Program-made: the position numbers and the translations under genes
NCBI GenBank assembly: GCA_903921325.1
Contig: CAIXPL010000037.1
Coordinates: 62,001 to 126,000 of the forward strand
Direction of reading: 5' to 3'
DNA length: 64,000 nucleotides
Source of the DNA: an uncultured Pseudomonadota bacterium
Lineage (GTDB): Bacteria > Pseudomonadota > Gammaproteobacteria > Burkholderiales > SG8-39
Notes under the pieces: model-generated
The model's input: the letters and a program-made list of their open reading frames with translations, nothing else
The model's database searches: none
What the model was told of the DNA's origin: nothing
Shown here: piece after piece, positions 29,260 through 40,153 of the stretch
Position numbering within the stretch: position 1 is the first letter of the stretch
Layout: each line of letters starts with the position of its first letter

Positions 29260-31068
29260 TCAGCCTGCGGCGCGGCCCCACGAGTCGCGCAATCCGACGG
29301 TACGGTTGAATACCGGGCGATCGCCCGTGTGATCAACCCGATCGGCGACGTAGTAGCCGTGACGCTCAAACTGAACGCGCTCCTCGGCCACAGCACGGGC
29401 CAGCGCCGGTTCGCCCATCGCCTGGCTGATGCCGACGGAATTCGGATTCAGGTCGAGCAGAAAGTCGCGCTCGCCTGCGCCGGGGTGCGCGACCCCGAAC
29501 AAGCGGTCATACAGGCGCACTTCGAGTGGCACGGCATGGCGCGTGCTCAGCCAGTGAATATTGCCTTTGACCTTGCGTGATTCAGCGCCCGGAGTCCCCG
29601 AACGGGTGTCGGGGTCATAAGTGCAATGTACCGTGGTCACCCGGCCGCTGTCGTCTGTTTCGTACCCGACGCAGCGAATGATGAAACCATAGCGCAGCCG
29701 CACCTCGGCGCCTGGCGTGAGCCGGAAAAACCCTTTGGGCGGTGTGATGCTGAAATCATCCCGCTCGATCCACAACTCACGGGTAAGCGGCATATCGCGC
29801 ACCCCGAGCTCCGCATGTTGCGGATGATTGGGGGCATGGCAGATCTCGGTCTGGGCCGGCTCGAAGTTGTCGATCACCAGCCGGATCGGGTCAAGCACCG
29901 CGACGCGGCGCTGTGCATGCGCGTTCAAATCCTCGCGCATGCAATCCTCGAGCACGCTGAAATCAATCCACGAGTCGGCGCGCGCCACGCCGATCCGTTC
30001 GGCAAACAACCGAAACCCGGCCGCCGTGTAGCCGCGCCGGCGGGCGCCGACCAAGGTGGGCATGCGTGGGTCATCCCAGCCCGCAACGTGGCCTTCATCG
30101 ACCAGCTGGATCAACTTGCGCTTGGACAGCACCACATAGGTGAGATTGAGCCGGGCGAATTCGATCTGCTGCGGCATCGGTCGCTGCAGATGGCCCAGAT
30201 CGACCAGGCGGTCGAGCACCCAGTCATAAAGCGGCCGGTGGTCTTCGAATTCGAGCGTGCAGATCGAATGGGTGATGTTCTCCAGTGCATCGGAGATGCA
30301 GTGGGTGTAGTCATAGAGCGGGTAGATGCACCAGGCATCGCCGGTGCGATGGTGGTGTGCGCGGCGAATCCGGTAGATGGCCGGATCGCGCATGTTCATA
30401 TTGGGCGAGGCCATGTCGATACGCAGGCGCAGCACCCGGCTGCCATCGGGAAATTCACCCGCGCGCATTCGACGAAATTCTTCCAGGTGCTCGCCGGCGG
30501 CACGATCGCGATCAGGACTGGGCCGACCCGGTTCGGTCAGCGTGCCGCGGTTGGCCCGCATCTCATCGGCATTTTGATGATCGACATAAGCCAGGCCCGC
30601 CGCAATCAGCGCTTCGGCAAACTGGTACAGAGTCTCAAAATAATCGGAGGCGAAGTAGCGATGCTCGGTGTTGCCGTTGGTCCATGAGAATCCGAGCCAG
30701 CGCACCGAATCCACGATCGAATCGACGTATTCCTGCTCTTCGCGTGCCGGATTGGTGTCATCGAAGCGCAAATGGCAGACACCCTCATAATCCCTGGCAA
30801 GGCCAAAATTGAGGCAGATCGATTTGGCATGACCGAAGTGCAAATAGCCGTTCGGCTCAGGCGGAAAGCGCGTCCGTATGCGTGCCGGATCAGTGGGCGA
30901 GAGCGCCTGTTCGCGCGCCGAACCCGGGTGACCCGACCAGCGTCGCAGCGCATGCTTGCGAGATGCCAGATCAGCCTCGATGATCTGGCGGATGAAATTG
31001 CTGCCGTGTGCGGGCAGGCCAGCGTTCGGCGCCGATGCCGCCGATGGGGACGATGCATTAGATGACAT
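29260..31068 (-). CDS. glnS: Glutaminyl-tRNA synthetase
   Basis: About 602 residues; charges tRNA-Gln with glutamine. Class I motifs are visible: PPEPNGYLHFGHAKS (HIGH loop) and VLSKRKLIQLV (KMSKS-type loop). DDTNPAREEQEYVDSI, WCIYPLYDYTHCISDALE and EFEDHRPLYDWVLD are specific to GlnRS rather than GluRS, and the C-terminal beta-barrel anticodon-binding part (LWIERDDFSITPPKGFFRLTPG) is of the GlnRS type. About 40 residues longer than the E. coli enzyme, largely in a disordered N-terminal extension rich in Ser and Ala. I start at MSSNASSPS. It is divergent from an enoyl-CoA hydratase gene with only about 50 bases between. Confidence 0.96.
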   Translation of the reverse strand: MSSNASSPSAASAPNAGLPAHGSNFIRQIIEADLASRKHALRRWSGHPGSAREQALSPTDPARIRTRFPPEPNGYLHFGHAKSICLNFGLARDYEGVCHLRFDDTNPAREEQEYVDSIVDSVRWLGFSWTNGNTEHRYFASDYFETLYQFAEALIAAGLAYVDHQNADEMRANRGTLTEPGRPSPDRDRAAGEHLEEFRRMRAGEFPDGSRVLRLRIDMASPNMNMRDPAIYRIRRAHHHRTGDAWCIYPLYDYTHCISDALENITHSICTLEFEDHRPLYDWVLDRLVDLGHLQRPMPQQIEFARLNLTYVVLSKRKLIQLVDEGHVAGWDDPRMPTLVGARRRGYTAAGFRLFAERIGVARADSWIDFSVLEDCMREDLNAHAQRRVAVLDPIRLVIDNFEPAQTEICHAPNHPQHAELGVRDMPLTRELWIERDDFSITPPKGFFRLTPGAEVRLRYGFIIRCVGYETDDSGRVTTVHCTYDPDTRSGTPGAESRKVKGNIHWLSTRHAVPLEVRLYDRLFGVAHPGAGERDFLLDLNPNSVGISQAMGEPALARAVAEERVQFERHGYYVADRVDHTGDRPVFNRTVGLRDSWGRAAG

Positions 31069-31119
31069 GCGATGATTGTAGCCTAGCTCGCAGGAATCCA
31101 AGATTTTCAAGGAGGTGCC

Positions 31120-31896
31120 ATGAGTCAGCAATACCTCATCGTCGAAATACGCGGCCGGGTCGGCCTGATCACCCTCAATCGCCCGCAGGCGCTCAATGCG
31201 CTCAATGACGATCTGATCGATGAACTGGTGGCCGCGACTGCACGGCTCGATGCCGACCCCGCAGTCGGCGCCATGGTGATCACAGGGTCGGCCAAGGCGT
31301 TCGCGGCGGGCGCCGACATCGCTGCGATGCGTGATCTAACCCATTTGCAGGCCTACAGCAGCGACTACATCAGCCGTAACTGGGACCGCCTGCGTCAGGT
31401 GCGCAAACCGATCATCGCTGCGGTGGCTGGCTATGCCCTGGGTGGTGGCTGCGAGCTGGCCATGACGTGCGATTTCATTATTGCCGCCGATACGGCTCGA
31501 TTTGGTCAACCCGAGATCGGCCTTGGCATCATCCCGGGTGCCGGTGGCACGCAGCGCTTGCCGCGGGCGATCGGCAAGTCGAAGGCGATGGACATGTGCC
31601 TCACCGGACGCATGATGGATGCCGCAGAGGCCGAACGCGCCGGTCTGGTATCGCGGGTGGTTGCCGCCGAGCGCCTTGTCGATGAAGCGATTGCGGCTGC
31701 CGAGAAGATCGCCAGTTATTCGCGTCCGGTGGTGATGATGGTGAAAGAGACGGTGAATCGGTCGTTCGAATCCCCCCTGACCGAAGGTCTGCTGTTTGAG
31801 CGACGCGCTTTTCATTCTCTGTTCGGCACGAATGACCAGCGCGAGGGCATGACCGCGTTCCTCGAGAAGCGCCCGCCTCAATTCAGCCACGGCTAG
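31120..31896 (+). CDS. Enoyl-CoA hydratase
   Basis: 258 residues, the standard length for crotonase-type hydratases. An AAGGAGG Shine-Dalgarno five bases upstream fixes the start. [23 protein letters not shown] and [19 protein letters not shown] form the CoA and oxyanion-hole region. The two catalytic glutamates are in GGGCELA and [20 protein letters not shown]. This is the closest of the two hydratases here to the PaaF/Crt/FadB1 type and would convert trans-2-enoyl-CoA to 3-hydroxyacyl-CoA. It is a single gene followed by a terminator. Confidence 0.95.
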   Translation: MSQQYLIVEIRGRVGLITLNRPQALNALNDDLIDELVAATARLDADPAVGAMVITGSAKAFAAGADIAAMRDLTHLQAYSSDYISRNWDRLRQVRKPIIAAVAGYALGGGCELAMTCDFIIAADTARFGQPEIGLGIIPGAGGTQRLPRAIGKSKAMDMCLTGRMMDAAEAERAGLVSRVVAAERLVDEAIAAAEKIASYSRPVVMMVKETVNRSFESPLTEGLLFERRAFHSLFGTNDQREGMTAFLEKRPPQFSHG

Positions 31897-31918
31897 CGGC
31901 CTCGCGCATTTGCCCTGG

Positions 31919-31939
31919 GGCACTGTTTCGGTGCTTTTT
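31919..31939 (+). terminator. Rho-independent terminator after the enoyl-CoA hydratase gene
   Basis: GCACTG pairs with CGGTGC (one G-T pair, extendable by one more) around a three-base loop and runs into five T residues, 23 bases past the stop codon. Confidence 0.65.
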
Positions 31940-32166
31940 GGGGATAAATTGGGTTGCCGCGGCCAATATCGGCCTGCCGGTGGCGGCTTTATGCCCGATT
32001 TACGTGCATCAGTCGGCCGTGTCTGGTATACAGGGCGCCGGATGTTGAGGTTCGGGGGCCGCTCGCGGTCGGCGGGTACAGGGTGTCTCAGGCAGCGCGA
32101 GAGTGCGCCGGCCAGTTCCATCGAGACGCTGCCGTCATTTTTCTCTGAACGCTGCAAGGGTGCTAG

Positions 32167-33381
32167 ATGCTCTATTCGCTTCACGATCTGTCGCAGACCT
32201 TGGTTGCCCCCTGGTCGGCCGCTGCCAGCCTGAATCGCAACCTGTTCAGCAACCCGATGAGCCCGCTGTCCTATATTCCCGGGGCGCGTCAGCTCGCTGC
32301 CAGTTCCGAGCTGTTCCTGCGCTTTACCCGGCACTACGACAAGCCCGCCTTCGGGCTTGACCAGACCGTCATTGATGATGTGCCGGTGGCGGTACACGAG
32401 GAAATCGTGCTCGCCAAGCCGTTCTGCGAGTTGCGGCATTTTCGTCGCGATACCCAGCGTAGCGATCCGGTGGTGTTGCTGGTCGCACCCTTGTCGGGCC
32501 ATTTCGCCACCTTGCTGCGCGACACGGTACGTGCGCTACTGCCAGCGCACGATGTCTATGTCACCGACTGGGTCGACGCCAAGACGGTGCCCCTGACTGA
32601 GGGTCCTTTCCATCTGGTCGACTACGTGGACTATGTACGCGAGTTCATACGGCTGCTGGGTCCCGATGTCAATGTCATTTCGGTGTGTCAGCCGACGGTC
32701 CCGGTGTTGATGGCGGTGTCCCTGATGGCGGCCGACAAGGAGCCGGTACAGGCGCGCACCATGATCATGATGGGGGGGCCGATTGATTCGCGGCGCAGCC
32801 CGACAGCGGTCAACAATCTCGCGACGGAAAAGACGCTCGACTGGTTCGAGCATCATGTCATTCACCGGGTGCCGTTGCGCTATCCGGGGTATATGCGGCG
32901 GGTCTATCCCGGGTTTCTCCAGCACATGGGTTTTGTGGCGATGAATCCCGGGCGCCATGCCGAGGCGCACCGCGATTATTACAACCACCTGTTGCGCGGT
33001 GATGGCGACAGTGCGCATGCGCATCGGCAGTTCTACGACGAATACAACGCGGTGCTTGACATGGCCGCCGAGTACTACCTCGACACGATACGTGACGTGT
33101 TCCAGCAGCACCGGCTACCCAATGGCACGATGGAAATTCGCGGCCAACGCGTGCAACCAGAGCTCATCCGCAAGACCGCCTTGCTCACCATCGAAGGCGA
33201 GCTCGATGACATTTCAGGCAACGGCCAGACCGAGGCGGCGCATGGCTTGTGTACCGGGTTACCCAAGGCCATGCGGTCCCACTACATGGCCCCCGGCGTC
33301 GGTCATTACGGCATTTTTTCAGGACGGCGCTGGCGCGAGATGATCTATCCGCGCATTCACGATTTTATTCGCGCGCACTAA
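32167..33381 (+). CDS. phaZ: Intracellular polyhydroxyalkanoate (PHB) depolymerase
   Basis: 404 residues, similar to PhaZ1 of Cupriavidus. The alpha/beta-hydrolase nucleophile is a cysteine in VCQPTVPV (Cys174) in place of the lipase-box serine, as is characteristic of this intracellular family. Supporting segments are PVVLLVAPLSGHFATLL (oxyanion region), VYVTDWVDAKTVPL and the catalytic-His region GVGHYGIFSGRRW. It mobilises stored poly-3-hydroxybutyrate granules. An AAGGG Shine-Dalgarno is close upstream. It sits downstream of an enoyl-CoA hydratase gene but behind that gene's terminator; no phaC or phasin lies nearby. Confidence 0.95.
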   Translation: MLYSLHDLSQTLVAPWSAAASLNRNLFSNPMSPLSYIPGARQLAASSELFLRFTRHYDKPAFGLDQTVIDDVPVAVHEEIVLAKPFCELRHFRRDTQRSDPVVLLVAPLSGHFATLLRDTVRALLPAHDVYVTDWVDAKTVPLTEGPFHLVDYVDYVREFIRLLGPDVNVISVCQPTVPVLMAVSLMAADKEPVQARTMIMMGGPIDSRRSPTAVNNLATEKTLDWFEHHVIHRVPLRYPGYMRRVYPGFLQHMGFVAMNPGRHAEAHRDYYNHLLRGDGDSAHAHRQFYDEYNAVLDMAAEYYLDTIRDVFQQHRLPNGTMEIRGQRVQPELIRKTALLTIEGELDDISGNGQTEAAHGLCTGLPKAMRSHYMAPGVGHYGIFSGRRWREMIYPRIHDFIRAH

Positions 33382-33383
33382 TA

Positions 33384-33618
33384 TCAACCTTCGGTGGTAA
33401 ATCCGATCGCGCCGGAAATCGGCCGAGCCGTTGCCCGTACCGTGTCCGCCCACTGCACCTGCAGCCGCTCGGCAGGTGCCGACACTGACAGACCGGCAAT
33501 CAGCGCGCCGGCATCGTCACGCACGGCCGCACCGATGCAGCGTACGCCCAGCTCGACTGTCTCACCGGTTCATGCGGCCGATCACCTGAATCGAACTCTT
33601 GCTTGCGGCCTCGGGCAC
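33384..33618 (-). pseudogene. IclR-family regulator, internally deleted remnant
   Basis: Reading the minus strand from a GTG, the first 17 codons give PEAASKSSIQVIGRMN, the start of an IclR helix-turn-helix domain, and then hit a stop. Immediately after, in another frame, comes ETVELGVRCIGAAVRDD, ALIAGLSVSAP and a natural C-terminus ending GAIGFTTEG and TGA, which is the end of the IclR effector domain. About 190 residues that normally separate these pieces are missing, so the gene has lost its middle by deletion. It lies between phaZ and an aminotransferase gene, either of which it may once have regulated. Confidence 0.8.
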
Positions 33619-33653
33619 GCTGGCGCCGGGTTAGTGGGAGGACGCGGCAGACA

Positions 33654-34898
33654 ATGATTGATTTTACCCGTGCTAGCATCGCCGCTATGAATTCGCTCAA
33701 GATTAGCCGCCGCAGCGCTGAGCTCGGCACCGAAAATGCCTTTGTCGTGCTGGCTGAGGTCAATGCACTTCTCGCGCAAGGCCGCGACATCATTTCCTTT
33801 TGCATCGGTCAGCCGGATTTCCGGACCCCTGAGCATGTCCAGCAGGCGGCCATCGACGCGATCCGGCAGGGCAAGCATGGCTATACGGCCTCGGCCGGTA
33901 TACCGGAATTGCGCCGCGCCGCCGCCCGCTATATGGGCGACATGCGTGGCATCAGCATTGATCCGGACGACGTGGTCATTGCCGCCGGCGCCAAGCCGTT
34001 CATCGCCTACACAATACTCGCTACGACCGATTACGGCGTCGGTGACGAGGTCATCTATCCCAATCCGGGGTTCCCAATCTATGAGTCGCAAATTCGCGGG
34101 CATGGGGCGGTGCCGGTGCCGCTCGCATTGCGCTCGTCGCGTGCCGGTAGTTTCGATCCCGGTGAGCTTGCCGCGTGCATTACCCCACGCACCCGCCTGT
34201 TGATTCTCAACTCGCCGCACAACCCGACCGGGGCGGTGATTGATCGTGCGACTCTGGAGGCAGTGGCTGACATACTGCGAGCGCATCCGCAGGTGTGGGT
34301 CTATGCCGATGAGATCTATTCGCGGCTGTGCTATGGCGAGGCGTTCGCATCGATTGCCTCGCTACCGGGCATGGCCGAGCGCACCATCATTGCCGATGGG
34401 GCATCCAAGACCTGGGCGATGACTGGCTGGCGCATCGGGTTTGCCGCCAACCACCTGCTGGCGCCACAGTTCATCCGCTGGGTCACCAATACCGAGTCGT
34501 GCGCAAGTCACATCAGTCAATGGGCGGCGGTGGCAGCCATTGAGGGACCGCAGGCGGACGCTGTGGCGATGCATGCCTCATTCCAGTCGCGCCGTGACCT
34601 GATCGTTCGCTTGCTGAATCAGGTGCCCGGGGTCTCCTGCCACGTGCCTGGCGGGGCGTTCTATGCCTGGCCCGATGTGACCGAGGCGTGCCGCCTGATC
34701 GGTGCCGAGGATTCCGAGGTATTTCGCAAGCGTCTGCTGCATGAGGCCGGCGTAGCGGTGCTCGCTGATATTCACTTTGGTGCGCGTATTCCAGGGGATG
34801 GTCAGCACATCCGCTTCAGCTATGCCGCATCGGAGCAGGCGATTGAGGCAGGCGTTGCACGCATGGCGCAGTTCATCGAACGCAACCGGCGCGGCTGA
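33654..34898 (+). CDS. Pyridoxal-phosphate aminotransferase, class I/II
   Basis: About 414 residues of fold type I. DIISFCIGQPDFRTPEHV opens the domain, NSPHNPTGAV and YADEIYSRLCYG contact the cofactor, and the Schiff-base lysine is in DGASKTWAMTGWRIGF (Lys252). The C-terminus keeps the carboxylate-binding arginine region HIRFSYAASEQAI. It resembles the AspC/AlaA-like subgroup, but the amino donor cannot be named. I took the ATG preceded by GGGAGG; the ATG at 33687 (MNSLKISRRS) is where family alignments usually begin. It is followed closely by the Nudix gene, 13 bases after its stop. Confidence 0.92.
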   Translation: MIDFTRASIAAMNSLKISRRSAELGTENAFVVLAEVNALLAQGRDIISFCIGQPDFRTPEHVQQAAIDAIRQGKHGYTASAGIPELRRAAARYMGDMRGISIDPDDVVIAAGAKPFIAYTILATTDYGVGDEVIYPNPGFPIYESQIRGHGAVPVPLALRSSRAGSFDPGELAACITPRTRLLILNSPHNPTGAVIDRATLEAVADILRAHPQVWVYADEIYSRLCYGEAFASIASLPGMAERTIIADGASKTWAMTGWRIGFAANHLLAPQFIRWVTNTESCASHISQWAAVAAIEGPQADAVAMHASFQSRRDLIVRLLNQVPGVSCHVPGGAFYAWPDVTEACRLIGAEDSEVFRKRLLHEAGVAVLADIHFGARIPGDGQHIRFSYAASEQAIEAGVARMAQFIERNRRG

Positions 34899-34911
34899 GG
34901 GCGCTCAGGCG

Positions 34912-35367
34912 ATGGCGCGCGATGTCTGGAAACCCAATGTCACGGTGGCGGCCGTCATGGAGCGTGACGGGCGCTTTCTGATGATCGAAGAACGCGCGCA
35001 GGGCGAACTGGTGCTCAATCAGCCTGCCGGACATTGGGAGCCCGATGAGAGTCTTGTCGAGGCTTGCGTGCGCGAGGCACTGGAGGAATCCGGCCACGAC
35101 TTTCGGCCGCGGGCTCTGGTGGGAATCTACCGCGCATGGGCAGCACCAGAAGAGGTCATTTATCTGCGCTTTGCGTTTGCCGGCGAGGTCGGCGAACGCG
35201 ATCCGCGGCGCTCACTCGATCAGGGCATCGTGCGCTCGCTGTGGCTGACCGCGCAGGAAGTTCGCGACAGCCAGGCGCGCCACCGCAGCCCGCTCGTCCT
35301 GCGCTGTGTTGAGGACTATCTGGCGGGTCGCCGTTACCCGCTTGAGTTGCTCACGCATCTGGGTTGA
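34912..35367 (+). CDS. Nudix hydrolase (NudJ-like phosphatase)
   Basis: 151 residues with a complete Nudix box: [22 protein letters not shown] fits Gx5Ex7REUxEExGU, whose glutamates bind metal. [19 protein letters not shown] and [11 protein letters not shown] match the E. coli NudJ/YmfB group, which removes phosphate from thiamine and nucleoside diphosphates. The longer frame begins inside the aminotransferase gene; the ATG of MARDVWKP is the first sensible start. It is directly followed by mnmA, the same neighbour nudJ has in E. coli, which supports the assignment. Confidence 0.9.
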   Translation: MARDVWKPNVTVAAVMERDGRFLMIEERAQGELVLNQPAGHWEPDESLVEACVREALEESGHDFRPRALVGIYRAWAAPEEVIYLRFAFAGEVGERDPRRSLDQGIVRSLWLTAQEVRDSQARHRSPLVLRCVEDYLAGRRYPLELLTHLG

Positions 35368-35372
35368 TCGCC

Positions 35373-36446
35373 ATGAGTGAACGCATAGTCGTCGGCATGT
35401 CCGGCGGGGTCGATTCATCGGTGGCCGCGCTGCTGCTGAAGCGCGCCGGGTTTGAGGTCATTGGCCTGTTCATGAAGAACTGGGAGGATGACGACGATGG
35501 CGAGTATTGCTCGACCCGCGAAGACCTCGTTGATGTGGCCTCGGTGGCCGATGTGCTGGGCATCGAGCTGGAGGTGGTGAACTTTGCGCAGGCCTATCGC
35601 GAGCGCGTGTTCAGTGAATTCCTGCGCGAATATTCAGCCGGCCGCACCCCCAACCCCGACGTGCTGTGTAATGCTGAAATCAAGTTCCGCGCCTTTCTGG
35701 ATCACGCGATCTCGATGGGCGCGCAGCGCATTGCCACCGGGCACTATGCGCAAGTGCGTGAACGTGGTGGGCGCTTTGAGTTGCTGCGCGCTGGCGACAC
35801 CCAGAAAGACCAAAGCTATTTCCTGCACCGACTGAATCAGCAGCAACTCTCGCGCACCCTGTTTCCACTGGGTGACCTGCAAAAGCCGGCGGTCCGTGCG
35901 CTTGCCCGAGAGGCCGGGCTGGCGGTGCATGCCAAGCGCGACTCGACCGGCATCTGTTTTATCGGTGAGCGGCCGTTTCGCGAGTTTCTCAACCGCTACC
36001 TGCCACGTTCCCCCGGATTGATGCGCACCCCCGAAGGCATCACCGTAGGCGAGCACATCGGGTTGATGTTCTACACCCTGGGACAGCGCAAGGGGATCGG
36101 GCTGGGCGGCCAGCGTGAAGGAACGGGTCTGCCCTGGTATGTGGCCCACAAGGACATGGCGCGCAATGAGCTCATCGTGGTGCAAGGTCATGAGCACCCC
36201 TTGCTGTGGCGCGACAGTCTGCTGGCCGCCGATCTCGCCTGGGTGGCGGGTGAGGCGCCCGTGCCGCATCCGGCTGACAGTGCCAAGACCCGTTACCGTC
36301 AGACTGACGGCGCGTGCTCAATCGCGCTGCAGGCCGATGGTGCGTGCGCGGCGCAGTTTGCCACTGCGCAGTGGGCGGTCACGCCGGGTCAGTCGTTCGT
36401 GTTGTACAACGGCCCGGTTTGCCTGGGCGGCGGGGTGATCCAATAG
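35373..36446 (+). CDS. mnmA: tRNA-specific 2-thiouridylase
   Basis: 357 residues. MnmA puts the 2-thio group on wobble uridine of tRNA-Lys, -Glu and -Gln. The ATP-pyrophosphatase loop [14 protein letters not shown] lies at the N-terminus. [14 protein letters not shown] carries the first catalytic cysteine and [13 protein letters not shown] the second, persulfide-forming one. [12 protein letters not shown] and the C-terminal beta-barrel ([18 protein letters not shown]) complete it. The ATG is five bases after the Nudix stop; a frame start at 35364 would overlap that gene and lacks conservation. Confidence 0.97.
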   Translation: MSERIVVGMSGGVDSSVAALLLKRAGFEVIGLFMKNWEDDDDGEYCSTREDLVDVASVADVLGIELEVVNFAQAYRERVFSEFLREYSAGRTPNPDVLCNAEIKFRAFLDHAISMGAQRIATGHYAQVRERGGRFELLRAGDTQKDQSYFLHRLNQQQLSRTLFPLGDLQKPAVRALAREAGLAVHAKRDSTGICFIGERPFREFLNRYLPRSPGLMRTPEGITVGEHIGLMFYTLGQRKGIGLGGQREGTGLPWYVAHKDMARNELIVVQGHEHPLLWRDSLLAADLAWVAGEAPVPHPADSAKTRYRQTDGACSIALQADGACAAQFATAQWAVTPGQSFVLYNGPVCLGGGVIQ

Positions 36447-36546
36447 CGTGGGCTGAGATCGGTCTCGTGCGACGTGAATGAGATACAGCTTCGTGCGATG
36501 CAACCTCAGCGGGATTTGACTTCAATCGAACAAGGTTCGCGTCGCT

Positions 36547-37155
36547 TCACGCCGACGGCGGCGTGTCCTGGAACGATGCGCGCTCGGACAGACGACTGAC
36601 CAGCCGATCGAGACTGGGCCGCGTCGCGCGCCAGGCAACCTCAGGAAAGCGGAATTCAAGCCACAGCACCGCGCACCCGACCGCGATATCGGCCAGCGTG
36701 ATGGTGTTGCCGCAACACCAGGCGCGCGTGCCGAGTTGTTGTTCCATCGCGTCGACGCCGGCATGCACTTTGCCCAGTTGACGGTCGATCCAATCCTGGC
36801 TGCGCAGGGCGGGTTCGCGGGCGCGTTCAAGGCGGGCCAGGACACCGGAGGCAAGCGTCTCATCGGCGAGCGCTTCCCAGCGTTTCACTTCAATGCGTTC
36901 ACGCGGTTCATGCGGGATGAGACGACCGACCGGCGATGCAGAGTCAAGGTACTCCGCAATGACCCGTGAGTCATACAAGGCGGTCTCGTCTTCCAGCAAC
37001 AGCACCGGCACCCGGCCAACCGGATTGGCTTTCGGCACGCCGGTCGTGCTGCTCCACGGGTTGTCAATCTGGAATTCCAGATCGATCTTCTTTTCGATCG
37101 CAGCAACGCGAACTTTTCGGGTAAACGGACTGGCAGGTGTACCGATGAGTTTCAT
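36547..37155 (-). CDS. Glutathione S-transferase family protein
   Basis: 202 residues. Thioredoxin-like N-terminal domain starting MKLIGTPASPFTRKVRVAA, with NPVGRVPVLLLEDETALYDSRVIAEYLD, which is the conserved cis-proline and glutathione-binding Asp-Ser segment. All-helical C-terminal domain with WCCGNTITLADIAVGCAV, the usual folding motif of GSTs. It probably conjugates or reduces an electrophile with glutathione. The start at MKLIGTP is set by homology; the longer frame (to 37404) overlaps purB. It occupies the place between mnmA and purB that hflD holds in E. coli, but on the other strand and unrelated in sequence. Confidence 0.93.
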   Translation of the reverse strand: MKLIGTPASPFTRKVRVAAIEKKIDLEFQIDNPWSSTTGVPKANPVGRVPVLLLEDETALYDSRVIAEYLDSASPVGRLIPHEPRERIEVKRWEALADETLASGVLARLERAREPALRSQDWIDRQLGKVHAGVDAMEQQLGTRAWCCGNTITLADIAVGCAVLWLEFRFPEVAWRATRPSLDRLVSRLSERASFQDTPPSA

Positions 37156-37342
37156 GGCGGGCAGAAAGGGACATTGAGAGCAGGAATGCCGGGCGCGCAG
37201 TATAACAATCCATGACAGGCGCACAGCCGCCGCTGTGCTTGGTGCGCATTGGGACAGTCCGCGCCGGGCGGATGAATTGAAAGCAGCGCCGTGCAGGTGT
37301 GAAGTGTGCCATGCCAGAAGCCGGGCGCATTGCTGCGTGTAG

Positions 37343-38758
<1,416 letters not shown>

Positions 38759-38776
38759 CGTTTACAGGAGCATTAA

Positions 38777-39241
38777 ATGAAGAAAATCGTTGCTGCAACG
38801 GCCCTGATCAGCGCGCTGATCGGTGCTACCGCTGTTCAGGCGCAGTCCTTTGCACCGGCCAAGGGCGAGGATGCATTGCGTTATCGCCAGTCCACACTGT
38901 TTCTCATGGGTCAGCATTTTGGCGTGTTGGGCGCAATGGCCAAGGGCGACCGGCCATTCGATGCGGCAAGCTTTGCCTGGAATGCCAAAGAAGTAGAGAA
39001 TTTCTCGCATCTCCCCTGGGATTCGTTCTGGGTGGCCGGGGCCGACCAGGGCAAGCATCGGATGAAGCCGGAAATTTTCACTGAGAAAGACAAGTTCCTT
39101 GGCTATGCCAAGCAGTTGCAGGATGAGACGGCCAAGCTGGTGCAAGTGGCAAGCGGCTCAGATGTTGCGGCGGCCAAGGCTCAGGTGGCGGCAACGGGCA
39201 AGATGTGCGGGCAGTGCCACGACGCGTTTCGTGTGAAATAA
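38777..39241 (+). CDS. Cytochrome c' (class II c-type cytochrome)
   Basis: 154 residues: signal peptide (IVAATALISALIGATAVQA), then a four-helix bundle. The heme-binding CGQCH is five residues from the C-terminus, as in class II cytochromes c. An early Arg-rich first helix (EDALRYRQSTLFLMGQHF) is typical. These periplasmic proteins bind NO or CO and are thought to protect respiration or shuttle electrons. A clear ACAGGAG ribosome site precedes the ATG, 18 bases after purB, so it may be read with purB. A cytochrome b561 gene lies immediately beyond in the opposite direction. Confidence 0.94.
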   Translation: MKKIVAATALISALIGATAVQAQSFAPAKGEDALRYRQSTLFLMGQHFGVLGAMAKGDRPFDAASFAWNAKEVENFSHLPWDSFWVAGADQGKHRMKPEIFTEKDKFLGYAKQLQDETAKLVQVASGSDVAAAKAQVAATGKMCGQCHDAFRVK

Positions 39242-39265
39242 GCGAAGGTACTTGCCGAAGGTGCT

Positions 39266-39297
39266 GGCAATGGCTGCTTCGTTGAGCAGTCATTGCC
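39266..39297. terminator. Long hairpin between convergent cytochrome genes
   Basis: GGCAATGGCTGCT pairs with AGCAGTCATTGCC (13 pairs, one G-T) around a six-base loop, 24 bases after the cytochrome c' stop. It has no T run, so it may act as a transcript-stabilising or partly Rho-dependent stop for the two converging transcripts. Confidence 0.5.
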
Positions 39298-39394
39298 ACA
39301 CCAGGTTCACGCGGCTGGCGCAGGCAGTGTTCAGAACGTCGAGTGTCGACCGATCACGACGCTCAAGGGCACCGAGCTCAGACGGAATGCCCGC

Positions 39395-40153
39395 TTAAAG
39401 TACCTGGTGCCGCGTCAACCAGAGAACAATCGCCGCCACCACGATCAGCAGACCCAGTGCGCGCCGATTGAGCTGCGCGTGGTCGTTCGTGCTCAGCGGT
39501 GCGCAATCAAGCGAGATTGAATGGGTTACCTGCGCCGCGGTGGCGCTGGTTTCACTCGCGCCATGCGGCTTGTGACCGGTGATCATCGGACCCACCAGAT
39601 TGTCTTTGCGTACGAGCCAGTAGAACGCGATGGCGGCCACGTGCACGCCCACCAGGATGTAGATCACAAGTTCATTGATACCGTGGATGTGGGTGAACCA
39701 GTCACTCAAGTCCTTGCTCACCTGGTTGGCCAGCGGTCCTTCAAAAGTCGCATCATCGTTGCTGAACAGTCCGGTGACTGCCTGTGTCAGCAACGCGGCC
39801 AACATCAGCAGCACCGAATAGCCGCCGAGCGGGTTATGTCCTCTTGATTTGGCACCGCTTACCGCGGGGCGGAACAGATCGCGGGCAGCCGACAGGACTG
39901 CGACCGGGCCGCGCACGAAATCGGTGAAGCGTGAATGACGACTGCCGACGAATCCCCAGACGATGCGGAACACGAGCAGGATGAGCACGGCCTGACCGCA
40001 GCGCTGATGCCAGACCATCCAGTCGTCGCCGATCTTCGCGGTCACGACCAGCGCGAGGACGAGGGCGAGCAGCAGCCAGTGAAACAGCCGCGTAGGCAGG
40101 TCCCAGACCAGTGTCGTGGGGGTGTCGCTGCGGTTCTCAGACAACGGCTTCAT
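39395..40153 (-). CDS. Cytochrome b561
   Basis: About 252 residues with four or five membrane helices; binds two hemes b and passes electrons through the inner membrane. VWDLPTRLFHWLLLALVL, KIGDDWMVWHQRCGQAVLILLVFRIVWGFVGS and THIHGINELVIYILVGVHVAAIAFYWLVRKDNLV carry the conserved histidines and the ending typical of the Ni-hydrogenase/b561 group. A further hydrophobic segment closes the protein. The frame starts at 40174; MKPLSEN at 40153 reduces overlap with secF to 17 bases. It is the last gene of the queA-secF run. The cytochrome c' beyond its 3' end could be its periplasmic partner, as such pairs are common. Confidence 0.93.
   Translation of the reverse strand: MKPLSENRSDTPTTLVWDLPTRLFHWLLLALVLALVVTAKIGDDWMVWHQRCGQAVLILLVFRIVWGFVGSRHSRFTDFVRGPVAVLSAARDLFRPAVSGAKSRGHNPLGGYSVLLMLAALLTQAVTGLFSNDDATFEGPLANQVSKDLSDWFTHIHGINELVIYILVGVHVAAIAFYWLVRKDNLVGPMITGHKPHGASETSATAAQVTHSISLDCAPLSTNDHAQLNRRALGLLIVVAAIVLWLTRHQVL

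Noticed and set aside
33500-33805. 101-codon minus-strand frame over the IclR remnant and aminotransferase start
   Set aside because: It reads through the remnant in a frame that matches neither IclR piece and continues antisense to the aminotransferase gene.
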